From: a bacterium
GTDB taxonomy: Bacteria; CAIWAD01
Assembly (NCBI GenBank): GCA_030429345.1
Contig: JAUIFJ010000034.1
Location: 1-30,504 of the forward strand
Direction of reading: 5' to 3'
Length of the DNA stretch: 30,504 bases
The translations under genes and the position numbers were made by a program. The notes under the pieces were generated by a model. It was not told where the DNA came from. It saw nothing but the letters and a program-made list of their open reading frames with translations, and ran no database searches. This document shows positions 25,101 to 30,504 of the stretch, piece after piece; the stretch's first letter is position 1; each line of letters starts with the position of its first letter.

Positions 25101-25199
25101 CCGATCCTCTACTCGCAGAGCACGACGCGCCAGCGATCGCTGCCCTACGAAGCGCGCAGCTGGATCGGCTTCCGCGTCGCCTTCCAGGTCAACGACTGA
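22104..25199 (+). CDS. Secreted multidomain protein with C-terminal SUMF1/FGE-sulfatase domain
   Basis: A 1031-residue exported protein. Signal peptide 1-24 (SFPLIPLVGLVLLPCRADA); a lipobox reading is possible but the cysteine context is poor. About 150-300 is a MAM/lectin-like beta-sandwich ending SSWQIDDLVVNAV. Two calcium-loop-like stretches follow, IDRDGDGAYGPAPEED (near 341) and VDGNGNGVFGSGEHW (near 465). FN3-like modules span about 532-632 and 635-720. From 728 comes a SUMF1 domain (VPAGSFTMGPD, LGEHEVTNAEYMQAL, GYRLPTEAEWEYAARY, DMAGNLLEWCHDW, RVLRGGDFG, GFRVAF). The region that holds the active cysteine in true formylglycine-generating enzymes reads YSQSTTRQRSLP, without cysteine, so a binding role is more likely. 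GGAGAC precedes ATG 22104. Ends at a bidirectional terminator. Confidence 0.85.
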   Translation: MSWQYSFPLIPLVGLVLLPCRADAETLFTVEAGDFPPSVDPATISGTATVQGFSGFPLEVVDCAVSGPDASDQMRFLIQADHLFPVSAALITELSVSFPCLGETQTAVESYAPFSFFYFPGPALPPSAPTSFDIDSEQFCGGHITGSFLTETFDHGGSLPAGWITDAPSRTSAWSAVLVDGSDYAARSVYTAPDSNEERRLRSPGFDLSHVQDVEVGFLQNFAAHGATASLWASTDDGLSWSQQYTLDQDAFGPVYLDLSAIADQCPAFRLEFRFDPASSAGASSWQIDDLVVNAVATPPLASQPVPAQPPGIWADRFGEVGCLWQHPAFAIDGSQVEVRIDRDGDGAYGPAPEEDFIALPSMSDGSPLAVTRLIEDLSDGVHLFEFRARATENGAWGYSGNSGLEGPADDWYVEVLSDQDPPVFSAYLPAGQPEPSWVASRTQTAGALVQDDGSGLEPFSIWIRVDGNGNGVFGSGEHWESLGEIPGGSAYTISEELSFDLDGEFLFQFHAEDLQGNEAFSEMLKIRVDTTPPQQPVLAVLQVEETAHTLTFLPSTEANFARYEIAVSLDSLADGNDMLWSTMQDPALGVQETSEAVISGLLPGTPYWYSLRVIDLAGNVSPWSNTVSPGDNGVPLGPVRDFAIQVLENGVQLDWSAPTVDFQGLPPVHVEGYDVYASSVPWFSEGEGTFLGSLAAPGLLAPLPPDNAHFYRIVAHGFGLSPPPPGLLPVPAGSFTMGPDPLGDGVAHTVQLTRPFWLGEHEVTNAEYMQALQWAFDQGGLLGIDANTVVLRGREVLDLDNTAYGGCEIRFNFQDEVFYLEERDETVSGSWGPGIAYPDGYDPAQMPVKLVTWHGAAGYCDLLNMMQGYDPIYLVDNMWNDNLPTPDPHQHSGYRLPTEAEWEYAARYDDGRLFPWGNNAPVACEPLSNSELCLGWTWPVGSEASGNSALGLADMAGNLLEWCHDWHEDGYPGGDASNPYGPDLGSRRVLRGGDFGAAPILYSQSTTRQRSLPYEARSWIGFRVAFQVND

Positions 25200-25220
25200 C
25201 GGCACCCATGATGCAGACGA

Positions 25221-25250
25221 AAAAAGGCCCGGCGAATGCCGGGCCTTTTT
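25221..25250. terminator. Bidirectional terminator between convergent secreted-protein genes
   Basis: AAAAAGGCCCGGC-GAAT-GCCGGGCCTTTTT: a perfect stem with A and T runs on both sides, located 21 bp after one stop and 21 bp before the other. Confidence 0.97.
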
Positions 25251-25270
25251 CGTGTTTCGTGAAGCGGGCT

Positions 25271-27412
25271 TCAGCGCCTTGCGGTGGGAGCGGCCGGCAG
25301 GTCTGCTGTGACACGATAGTGGCGCAGATCATGCGAATTCAGTTCGCCGACCAGCTGCCAGCTCGTGTCCGTCGTCGAGCCCAGGGTGTTCCAGGCCTCC
25401 CCGTAGGACGCGCGGCTTTCGACGGTGTAGGACAGGGCGCTCTCCAGCGGGGTCCACTGCAGCTGGACTTCAGCGCCCGTGACGGTGATCCCGAGGACCA
25501 GCTCCTGCGGTTCCGTGTGCTCGAGAACGCCGCGGATTTCCAGGTCGTCGATGTTCCAGCCGCAGAAGCGCCAGCCGGCGTCCGTCGGGCCGATGCCGAA
25601 ACGCAGGCGGAAGGCGGAGTTGCCGTCGGCCCACTCGGAAAGATCGTAGAGCTCCTCGTGCCAGCCGCTGTCCTCGATCGTCGTTGATCCGTTTTCCCAG
25701 ATCGTCTGCCACTGGCTGCCGTCCCAGGCCTGGAGAGTGCCGTTGTCGTAGAGATCCCGCTCCAGCCCCAGCAGGCGCTGGAAGGTTAGCTGGCAATTCG
25801 AGGCCAGGCCCAGGTCGTAGACAGGGCTGGTCGCCCAGCGTGTCTGGGCCAGGTTGTTCTCGTAGTCGCCGCCGATCTGGTAGCCCAGCAGGCGGTTGTC
25901 TTCCGTCGGACTGGTGTCTTCGGCGGGATCCGGGGGGCCGTGCTCGCCGCCGCCGGCCTGGGCCGCGTCCACCTGCCAGCCCGTGTCGAGCTGCCAGTCC
26001 GCCGCGTCCGCGAAATCCTCGCTGACCAGGGTCGCGGGCAAGCCGATGAACTGCAGCTCCACGTCGACAACCGTCGCCGCGCCCGAGCCCACCACAATGC
26101 CTGAAATCTCGGCGGAGGCATAGCCTTCGGCACGGACCTGCAGCGTATACGTTCCCGGCAGACAGACGCGGTGATAGTCGCCGACCTCGGGATCCGAGAC
26201 CATGCGGCTGTCCACGCCGAGCAGGGCGACCTCCGCTTCCAGGGGCTCGCCGCTGTCCGCGTCGCGCACGATGCCGCGAATGCCCGTCAGGCTCTTCTCC
26301 ACGTACTGCAGCATGCTCTCGCGGTTGTCGTTCCAGTAGCCGGGAAGGGTGCCGGAGCTGGGCCACTTGATCTGCGAGACCTCCAGCGTAATGTCGAGAC
26401 CGCCCTCCCAGAGGTAGGTCCAGTCCTGCATGCTTCCGCGGATCACGTACCAGTCGCTGCCGTTGGTAATGCCCTGGGGCCAGGTGAAACTGTTGTACAT
26501 GGGCAGGTTCTGCGAGGAATAGGTCAGCGCCAGGTCGATGAAGAGATCGTCGTCCGGCGCTACGGAGTACACGGGAGAGCCGCTGGCGCTGCCGTCGAAG
26601 GGATAGCTGGCGACGACGGCTCCGCCGTGGTAGTTCATCGAGAGCACGAAGTTGCGCTCGCGGGTCCATTGCATCACGGCGACGGTTTCCGGCTCGCGGC
26701 CCTCGAAGGTGTCCACCGGGTCCGTGTACTGGTCCGGAAAGTCGCGGTTGAGGTCCACGCCGTGGGCGTTGTAGCGGCTGCCGGCCTCCATGCCGTCGGG
26801 GTTCATCAGCACCAGGATGTGCAGGTCGATCTCGTCGACGATCGTCGTCAGGCGCGGGTCCGCGCCGTAGCCCTCGAGCAGGTCCTCGATCAGGTTGAGC
26901 AGCATCACCGTGCCCACCACCTCGTCCCCGTGCATGGTCGAGATGAAACGGAACTCGGGCTCGTCGGAGGGCGTGTCCAGGTTGTCGCCGATCTGAAGCA
27001 CGAGCAGCTCCCGGCCCAGCACGCTCTGGCCGATGGAGTACAGGCGGCAGATCTCCGGGTAGGCCGTCGTGTCGGCGACCAACTCGTCGTGCAGCTCCGT
27101 ATACGAGCGATAGCTGAAATTGTCGCGCGGCGCGCCCTCGGGGCGGTTGACCCATTCCCGCCAGGCCTCCTCCACCGGGTTGGGGATCTCGCGCGCCCGG
27201 ATGCCGTTGTGCGACAGGCGCAGCAGCTCCTCGTGGTTCAGCCACAGGGTCCAGGCTCCGCCGTTCCAGTGGTCGATGTCGATGCCCTCGTCGGCCAGCC
27301 ATTGCAGCTGGGCCGCGTCCAGGTGATCCACCTGGTGCGGGTGGCGATCGCCGAAGGCCTGGGCAGCCGAGGCGCAGAGGAGCAGAAGGGCCAGGGGAAG
27401 CAGTCGTTTCAT
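25271..27412 (-). CDS. Secreted M14 zinc carboxypeptidase with accessory beta domains
   Basis: A 713-residue exported metallocarboxypeptidase, expected to trim C-terminal residues from peptides outside the cell or in the periplasm. Signal peptide 1-19 (KRLLPLALLLLCASAAQA). The catalytic domain runs about 95-375, with zinc ligands His161 and Glu164 (MHGDEVVG), His262 (MNYHGG), the substrate-binding LMNPDGMEAG and VDLNRDFPD, and catalytic Glu344 (DITLEVSQ). Next come a carboxypeptidase-regulatory-like domain (about 377-450, IRGIVRDADSGEPLEAEVAL), a MAM/lectin-like beta-sandwich (about 460-630, ending GWNIDDLEIRG), and an FN3-like module (635-705). ATG 27412 has a weak site (AAAGA). No sorting domain or anchor is seen at the C terminus. 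Convergent with the SUMF1 protein, which shares the beta-sandwich. Confidence 0.93.
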   Translation of the reverse strand: MKRLLPLALLLLCASAAQAFGDRHPHQVDHLDAAQLQWLADEGIDIDHWNGGAWTLWLNHEELLRLSHNGIRAREIPNPVEEAWREWVNRPEGAPRDNFSYRSYTELHDELVADTTAYPEICRLYSIGQSVLGRELLVLQIGDNLDTPSDEPEFRFISTMHGDEVVGTVMLLNLIEDLLEGYGADPRLTTIVDEIDLHILVLMNPDGMEAGSRYNAHGVDLNRDFPDQYTDPVDTFEGREPETVAVMQWTRERNFVLSMNYHGGAVVASYPFDGSASGSPVYSVAPDDDLFIDLALTYSSQNLPMYNSFTWPQGITNGSDWYVIRGSMQDWTYLWEGGLDITLEVSQIKWPSSGTLPGYWNDNRESMLQYVEKSLTGIRGIVRDADSGEPLEAEVALLGVDSRMVSDPEVGDYHRVCLPGTYTLQVRAEGYASAEISGIVVGSGAATVVDVELQFIGLPATLVSEDFADAADWQLDTGWQVDAAQAGGGEHGPPDPAEDTSPTEDNRLLGYQIGGDYENNLAQTRWATSPVYDLGLASNCQLTFQRLLGLERDLYDNGTLQAWDGSQWQTIWENGSTTIEDSGWHEELYDLSEWADGNSAFRLRFGIGPTDAGWRFCGWNIDDLEIRGVLEHTEPQELVLGITVTGAEVQLQWTPLESALSYTVESRASYGEAWNTLGSTTDTSWQLVGELNSHDLRHYRVTADLPAAPTARR

Positions 27413-27446
27413 GGGCGTCTTTCGTTGTGCGTCAATTCGCGCGGGG

Positions 27447-27481
27447 AAAAGAAAAACCCGGCCTTCTCTTGAGGCCGGGTT
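27447..27481 (-). terminator. Rho-independent terminator after the sigma54 activator gene
   Basis: AACCCGGCC (27455-27463) pairs with 27473-27481 around a 9-base loop. On the minus strand it runs into TTTTTCTTTTCCCC. It lies 22 bp past the stop and before the carboxypeptidase start, so the two minus-strand genes are separate units. Confidence 0.95.
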
Positions 27482-27502
27482 CGTCGTGTCCGGTGCATGC
27501 GG

Positions 27503-29533
27503 CTAGACCAGCCGCTTGTTGCTCAGGCTGATGCCGTGGCTCTTCAGTTTCTGGTAGAAGGTCGGGCGGCTGATCTTCAGCACGCTGCAGGCCTTGTTCA
27601 CCGAATCACACTGCTTGAGGATCTTCAGCAGGTATTCGCGTTCCGCGGCCAGGACGTGTTCCTTGAGACTGGTCTGGTCTACAAGTTCGCGGTTCTCGAA
27701 GGGGACGACCTTCTTCTCGTCGGCAACCGGCGCTGCCACCGGGGCGGGCGCCTCCTGGCGCTCGACTTCCGCGCTCCAGCCTTCCTGGGCCGCCGGACGC
27801 TCGGCCTGCCTGGGCCGCAGTCCGGTCTTCTGGAAGTAGCGCCGCACGTCCTCTTCCGTGATCTGGCGTCCCTTGCTGGTCAGGTAGGCCGCGCGGATGA
27901 TGTTCTTCAACTCGCGCACATTGCCGTGGAAGTGGTAGTCCTCCAGGGCCTGCAGGGCTCCCTGGGTCAGCACCTTGTAGTACTTGTCGTACTCCTCGTT
28001 GAGGCTGAAAAGGAAGTGGTTGACCAGGACGGCCACGTCCTCGCGGCGCTCGCGCAGAGGCGGCAGATCGATGCGGATCGTGTTGAGCCTGTAGTACAGG
28101 TCCTCGCGGAAGCGGCCGGCGCGGACTTCCTCCGCCAGGTCCTTGTTGGTGGCGGCGATGATCCGCACGTCGACCTTGATCAGCTCCGTCGACCCAAGGC
28201 GGTAGAACTCGCCGTACTCCAGCACGCGCAGCAGCTTGCTCTGCAGGTTGATCGGCATCTCGCCGATCTCGTCCAGGAAGAGCACTCCGCCGTCGGCCTG
28301 CTCGAAAATGCCCTTGCGGTCGCTGGTGGCGCCGGTGAAGGCGCCCTTGACATGGCCGAAGAGTTCGGACTCGATCAGGTTCTCGGGAATCGCCGCGCAG
28401 TTGCGCTTGAAGAAGACGGACTCGCGCCTGGGACTGGCCAGGAAGAGCGCGCGCGTGGCAAGTTCCTTGCCCGTGCCTGTCTCACCGATGATCAGCACCG
28501 GATCGTTGCAGGGACCGAAGGTCTTGATCGCTTCTGTGACACGCTGGATCTCTTCACTGTAGCCGATCATCTCGAACTCCTGCGCGCTCTCGCGCTCGAG
28601 CTCGGCGATCAGCTTCTCTTCCTCGTAGAAATCGTTGATGTGCGCGCTGATCTGTTCCAGGGTATCCAGGAAACGCGCGCCCTCGGCATCCATGCCCGCG
28701 TCGCGGCCCAGGATGATCGCCTCCTCGGCGTAGCTCTTGGCCTCGTTCAGCTTGCCGGTCTTGAAAAAGGCCCAGGCGAAGTCGTTGAGGCACTTGGCGC
28801 TTTCCACCTGGAAGCCGGCGCGCTTGGCAATGCGGATCGCCTTCTTGAGGTGCTTCAGGGCCTTGTCGTAGGCTCCCTGGCGCAGGTGCTGGTTGCCCAG
28901 CTGCCAGAGGCTGCGGCAGATGTCGTACTGGTTGTCGCCGGACTCGGCCAGCGTGACCGCTTCTTCCAGGTAGCGCAGGCCAAGCGCGGGATCCTGCTGG
29001 CGGTTGGCCAGGATGCCGGTGTAATACAGACAGTAGGTCTGCAGGTGCTTGTCCTCGATGCCCTCGGCCAGTTCCCGAGCCTGGGCCAGCAGCTTCTGCG
29101 CCTTGTCCAGGTCCTTGAGCTGAATGTGAGTCAGCCCCAGGTTGAGCAGCAGCATGCTGCGGTCGTACTCCCCGAGCCGCTCGCCGTAGAGCGAACGGAA
29201 CTTCTCGTAGATGCCCAGCCCCTTCTCGCGGTTGCCGCTGGCAACCTCGACGACGGCCAGATTGAAGACGCAGGCCATGCGCATGCTGCGGTCCTCGGAG
29301 CGGCCGGCCCACTTGTTGGTCTGCAACAGGTAGCGGCGGCAGGCAGGATAGTTGCCGAGCACGAAGTGGCACTGGGCCGCGTAGAAGCGGGCATATTCGC
29401 GCGGCTTCCGTTCGGCGCCGCGCTGGATCTCGCCTTCGAAGTGTTCAAGCGCGAGCTTGAACTTCCGCTCTTCGAAGAGGCGAAAACCTTTGGAGTTCTC
29501 ATAGAACTCGCGATAGGTCTCTAGACATTTCAT
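27503..29533 (-). CDS. TPR-containing sigma54-dependent transcriptional activator
   Basis: A 676-residue enhancer-binding protein. Residues 1-310 are TPR helices (for example [40 protein letters not shown]), replacing a receiver domain and acting as a likely protein or peptide sensor. The AAA+ domain has Walker A GETGTGKE (350-357), the sigma54-contact loop GAFTGA (397-402), Walker B GGVLFLDE (415-422), and [23 protein letters not shown]. After a proline/alanine linker (about 580-620), a Fis-type helix-turn-helix ends the protein ([20 protein letters not shown]). All residues needed for ATPase and sigma54 contact are intact. ATG 29533 has AGGGG about ten bases upstream. It follows the small secreted protein gene by 47 bp, probably in one unit. 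Targets unknown. Confidence 0.93.
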   Translation of the reverse strand: MKCLETYREFYENSKGFRLFEERKFKLALEHFEGEIQRGAERKPREYARFYAAQCHFVLGNYPACRRYLLQTNKWAGRSEDRSMRMACVFNLAVVEVASGNREKGLGIYEKFRSLYGERLGEYDRSMLLLNLGLTHIQLKDLDKAQKLLAQARELAEGIEDKHLQTYCLYYTGILANRQQDPALGLRYLEEAVTLAESGDNQYDICRSLWQLGNQHLRQGAYDKALKHLKKAIRIAKRAGFQVESAKCLNDFAWAFFKTGKLNEAKSYAEEAIILGRDAGMDAEGARFLDTLEQISAHINDFYEEEKLIAELERESAQEFEMIGYSEEIQRVTEAIKTFGPCNDPVLIIGETGTGKELATRALFLASPRRESVFFKRNCAAIPENLIESELFGHVKGAFTGATSDRKGIFEQADGGVLFLDEIGEMPINLQSKLLRVLEYGEFYRLGSTELIKVDVRIIAATNKDLAEEVRAGRFREDLYYRLNTIRIDLPPLRERREDVAVLVNHFLFSLNEEYDKYYKVLTQGALQALEDYHFHGNVRELKNIIRAAYLTSKGRQITEEDVRRYFQKTGLRPRQAERPAAQEGWSAEVERQEAPAPVAAPVADEKKVVPFENRELVDQTSLKEHVLAAEREYLLKILKQCDSVNKACSVLKISRPTFYQKLKSHGISLSNKRLV

Positions 29534-29580
29534 CCGATCGTGATCCCCTGGTTTGCCGGCAGGACCGGCAGACTTCTGCG

Positions 29581-29865
29581 CTAATTGGCTTCCCGTCCGT
29601 TCAGCGCATGCAGGCCTCCCCTGCGGTGCAGGGGAACTCGGCCGATGAATACGATTCCCTCGTCCTCTTCGGCGGGGCCGATATCAATAATGATGATGGG
29701 GTCGTCGAGCTTGATGATGTCGTCCTCGTGTCCCACCCAGGGATGCACGATGACAGGCTTGCCGCTGTCTCCGGGCACGAGACCGCCGGAGCCCCAGCTG
29801 GAACCGGCAAGCACCGGCGCCGACAGCAGGGAGGCAAGCAGGAGGGAGGCAAGAAGGCGTTTCAT
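29581..29865 (-). CDS. Small secreted protein of unknown function
   Basis: A 94-residue product with a textbook signal peptide (MKRLLASLLLASLLSAPVLA, cleavage after A20). The mature ~74 residues begin GSSWGSGGLVPGDSGKP. They contain an acidic, isoleucine-rich stretch (DDIIKLDDPIIIIDIGPAEE), then a basic tail. No cysteines and no recognised family. ATG 29865 has AGGAG at good spacing, so expression is credible. It stands just upstream of the TPR-sigma54 activator on the same strand; a secreted peptide sensed by the TPR domain is an attractive but unproven idea. Confidence 0.7.
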   Translation of the reverse strand: MKRLLASLLLASLLSAPVLAGSSWGSGGLVPGDSGKPVIVHPWVGHEDDIIKLDDPIIIIDIGPAEEDEGIVFIGRVPLHRRGGLHALNGREAN

Positions 29866-30418
29866 GATTCTCCTCTGGAGATTGTTTTCGAATCGCTTGG
29901 GAAAATACGGGACGCAAGGCCTGAGTGTCTAGAAAATTTTACGTCCGACCGTAAAAAAGCGAGGATTGTGCCAGAAGTTGATGAGAACTTTAACAGGCAG
30001 CGGCTCCAGGCGCTCCAACTCCGCCGCAGCAGCGGTCTGCAGAAAAATTCTAAAAACGACGAATCTTGAAATTCTTACACCCGGAACAGCATATGTCCCG
30101 CCGCGAAGGACAGATTGTCTGGATTTCTGAACACTCCCGGAACTCAAACACCTATACCGCTTACTGAATGCACCCAGGTGCGGTTCCTGGCTGCCACGCA
30201 ACGGGGCGCCGAAGTCGAAATGCGGGAAGGGAAAGGGCTGTCCGGCAGGGGGGAAACGGCAAAAGAGCAAGGGGAAGAAATCGGGACGGCGGACCGGCGG
30301 AAGGGACGAGGCAGCTGACTTTCCCCGCTTCAAAAAGGCCATTGCCCGCAACGAGGCGACGATTCGCCTGCCGGGTCAGGCCCCCCCCCGGGGCTGATGC
30401 ATCCCCACAAATAGCGTG
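29866..30418. other. Noncoding stretch with several palindromes
   Basis: About 550 bp without a supported gene. Its base composition is more AT-rich near 29930-30160. Small hairpins are seen at 30170-30181 (GCACC-CA-GGTGC) and 30354-30369 (AGGCGA-CGAT-TCGCCT), and a nine-C run at 30381-30389 is followed by GGGG. A minus-strand open frame (29929-30351) lacks a ribosome site and protein-like composition. It must hold the promoter for the secreted-protein/activator unit. Confidence 0.5.
29937..29956. promoter_or_regulatory. Possible operator palindrome
   Basis: TTTTACG-TCCGAC-CGTAAAA, a perfect 7-bp inverted repeat, lies about 71 bp upstream of the secreted-protein start. It suits a dimeric regulator. 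Neither a sigma54 GG-N10-GC element nor a clear sigma70 promoter was found beside it. Confidence 0.4.
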
Positions 30419-30504
30419 TCATTGTAGCGCCTCGATCCGACAGTGCATGGCCCTAACTGCGGCTTTGATCTCGGACCAGCTCGGATCGAGCCAGCTTCTG
30501 GCGC
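30419..30504 (-). CDS. C-terminal tail of an unidentified protein (runs off the right edge)
   Basis: A minus-strand frame enters from the edge and ends with TGA at 30421-30419. The last 27 residues include WLDPSWSEIKAAVRAM, which has the composition of a real protein end. Too short to name; the rest lies outside the window. Confidence 0.45.
   Translation of the reverse strand, partial: ARSWLDPSWSEIKAAVRAMHCRIEALQ

Noticed and set aside
29866-30418. A sigma54 promoter or riboswitch before the secreted-protein gene
   Set aside because: No GG-N10-GC element and no recognisable aptamer fold could be found by eye.
1-30504. tRNA or rRNA genes
   Set aside because: No T-loop GGTTCRANNCC with a matching cloverleaf and no rRNA-like stretch was seen on either strand.

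Overview
The window is GC-rich (about 65 % by eye), gene-dense bacterial DNA with short intergenic gaps, many stop-start overlaps of the ATGA, TTGA or TGATG type, and Shine-Dalgarno sequences. The mix points to a GC-rich, free-living, Gram-negative-type bacterium: a TPR-sigma54 activator, large multidomain secreted proteins with beta-sandwich, FN3 and SUMF1 modules, an M14 carboxypeptidase with a C-terminal regulatory-like domain, and a high-GC histidine-degradation operon. An uncultured lineage around the FCB superphylum would fit, but this is inference from gene style only; no rRNA or marker phylogeny is available here.

Layout, left to right. 1-366 (minus) is the N-terminal part of a leucine-rich-repeat protein built from nearly identical 69-bp units. 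568-4174 (minus) is an overlapping three-gene envelope-polysaccharide operon: a polysaccharide-deacetylase-like protein, a GT4-type glycosyltransferase and a GT2 glycosyltransferase. Next on the minus strand are an alpha/beta hydrolase (4287-5027), a strong terminator, an EF-G-like GTPase (5172-7244) and the upstream-coupled ANL/acyl-CoA-synthetase-like protein (7241-8848). Reading the other way from the shared 275-bp spacer is a 1048-residue regulator with a SARP/BTAD-like C terminus (9124-12270). All three proteins of this divergent pair of transcription units have lost, or never had, signature nucleotide-binding residues. This is the strongest candidate in the window for something undescribed.

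12384-14703 (minus) is a compact operon: polyprenyl-phosphate-type GT2, pcm (isoaspartyl methyltransferase), a DedA/VTT membrane protein, and an acidic single-cluster ferredoxin followed by a terminator. A spacer with three REP-like palindromes (14782-14957) separates it from a long minus-strand operon reading hutU - plsC - hutI - (28-residue small ORF) - GAF-GGDEF diguanylate cyclase - miaA (21318 down to 14978). Urocanate hydratase and imidazolonepropionase give the middle steps of histidine breakdown; hutH and the final hydrolase are not in the window.

A 43+14+43-bp imperfect inverted repeat occupies the divergent spacer before a small S4-domain RNA-binding protein (21537-21959, plus). Then come a large secreted SUMF1-domain protein (22104-25199, plus) and, convergent to it across a bidirectional terminator, a secreted M14 metallocarboxypeptidase (25271-27412, minus). 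The two share a MAM/lectin-like beta-sandwich module. 27503-29865 (minus) holds a small secreted protein and a TPR-sigma54 activator. The last ~550 bp before the right edge are noncoding apart from palindromes, followed by the C-terminal tail of one more minus-strand gene.
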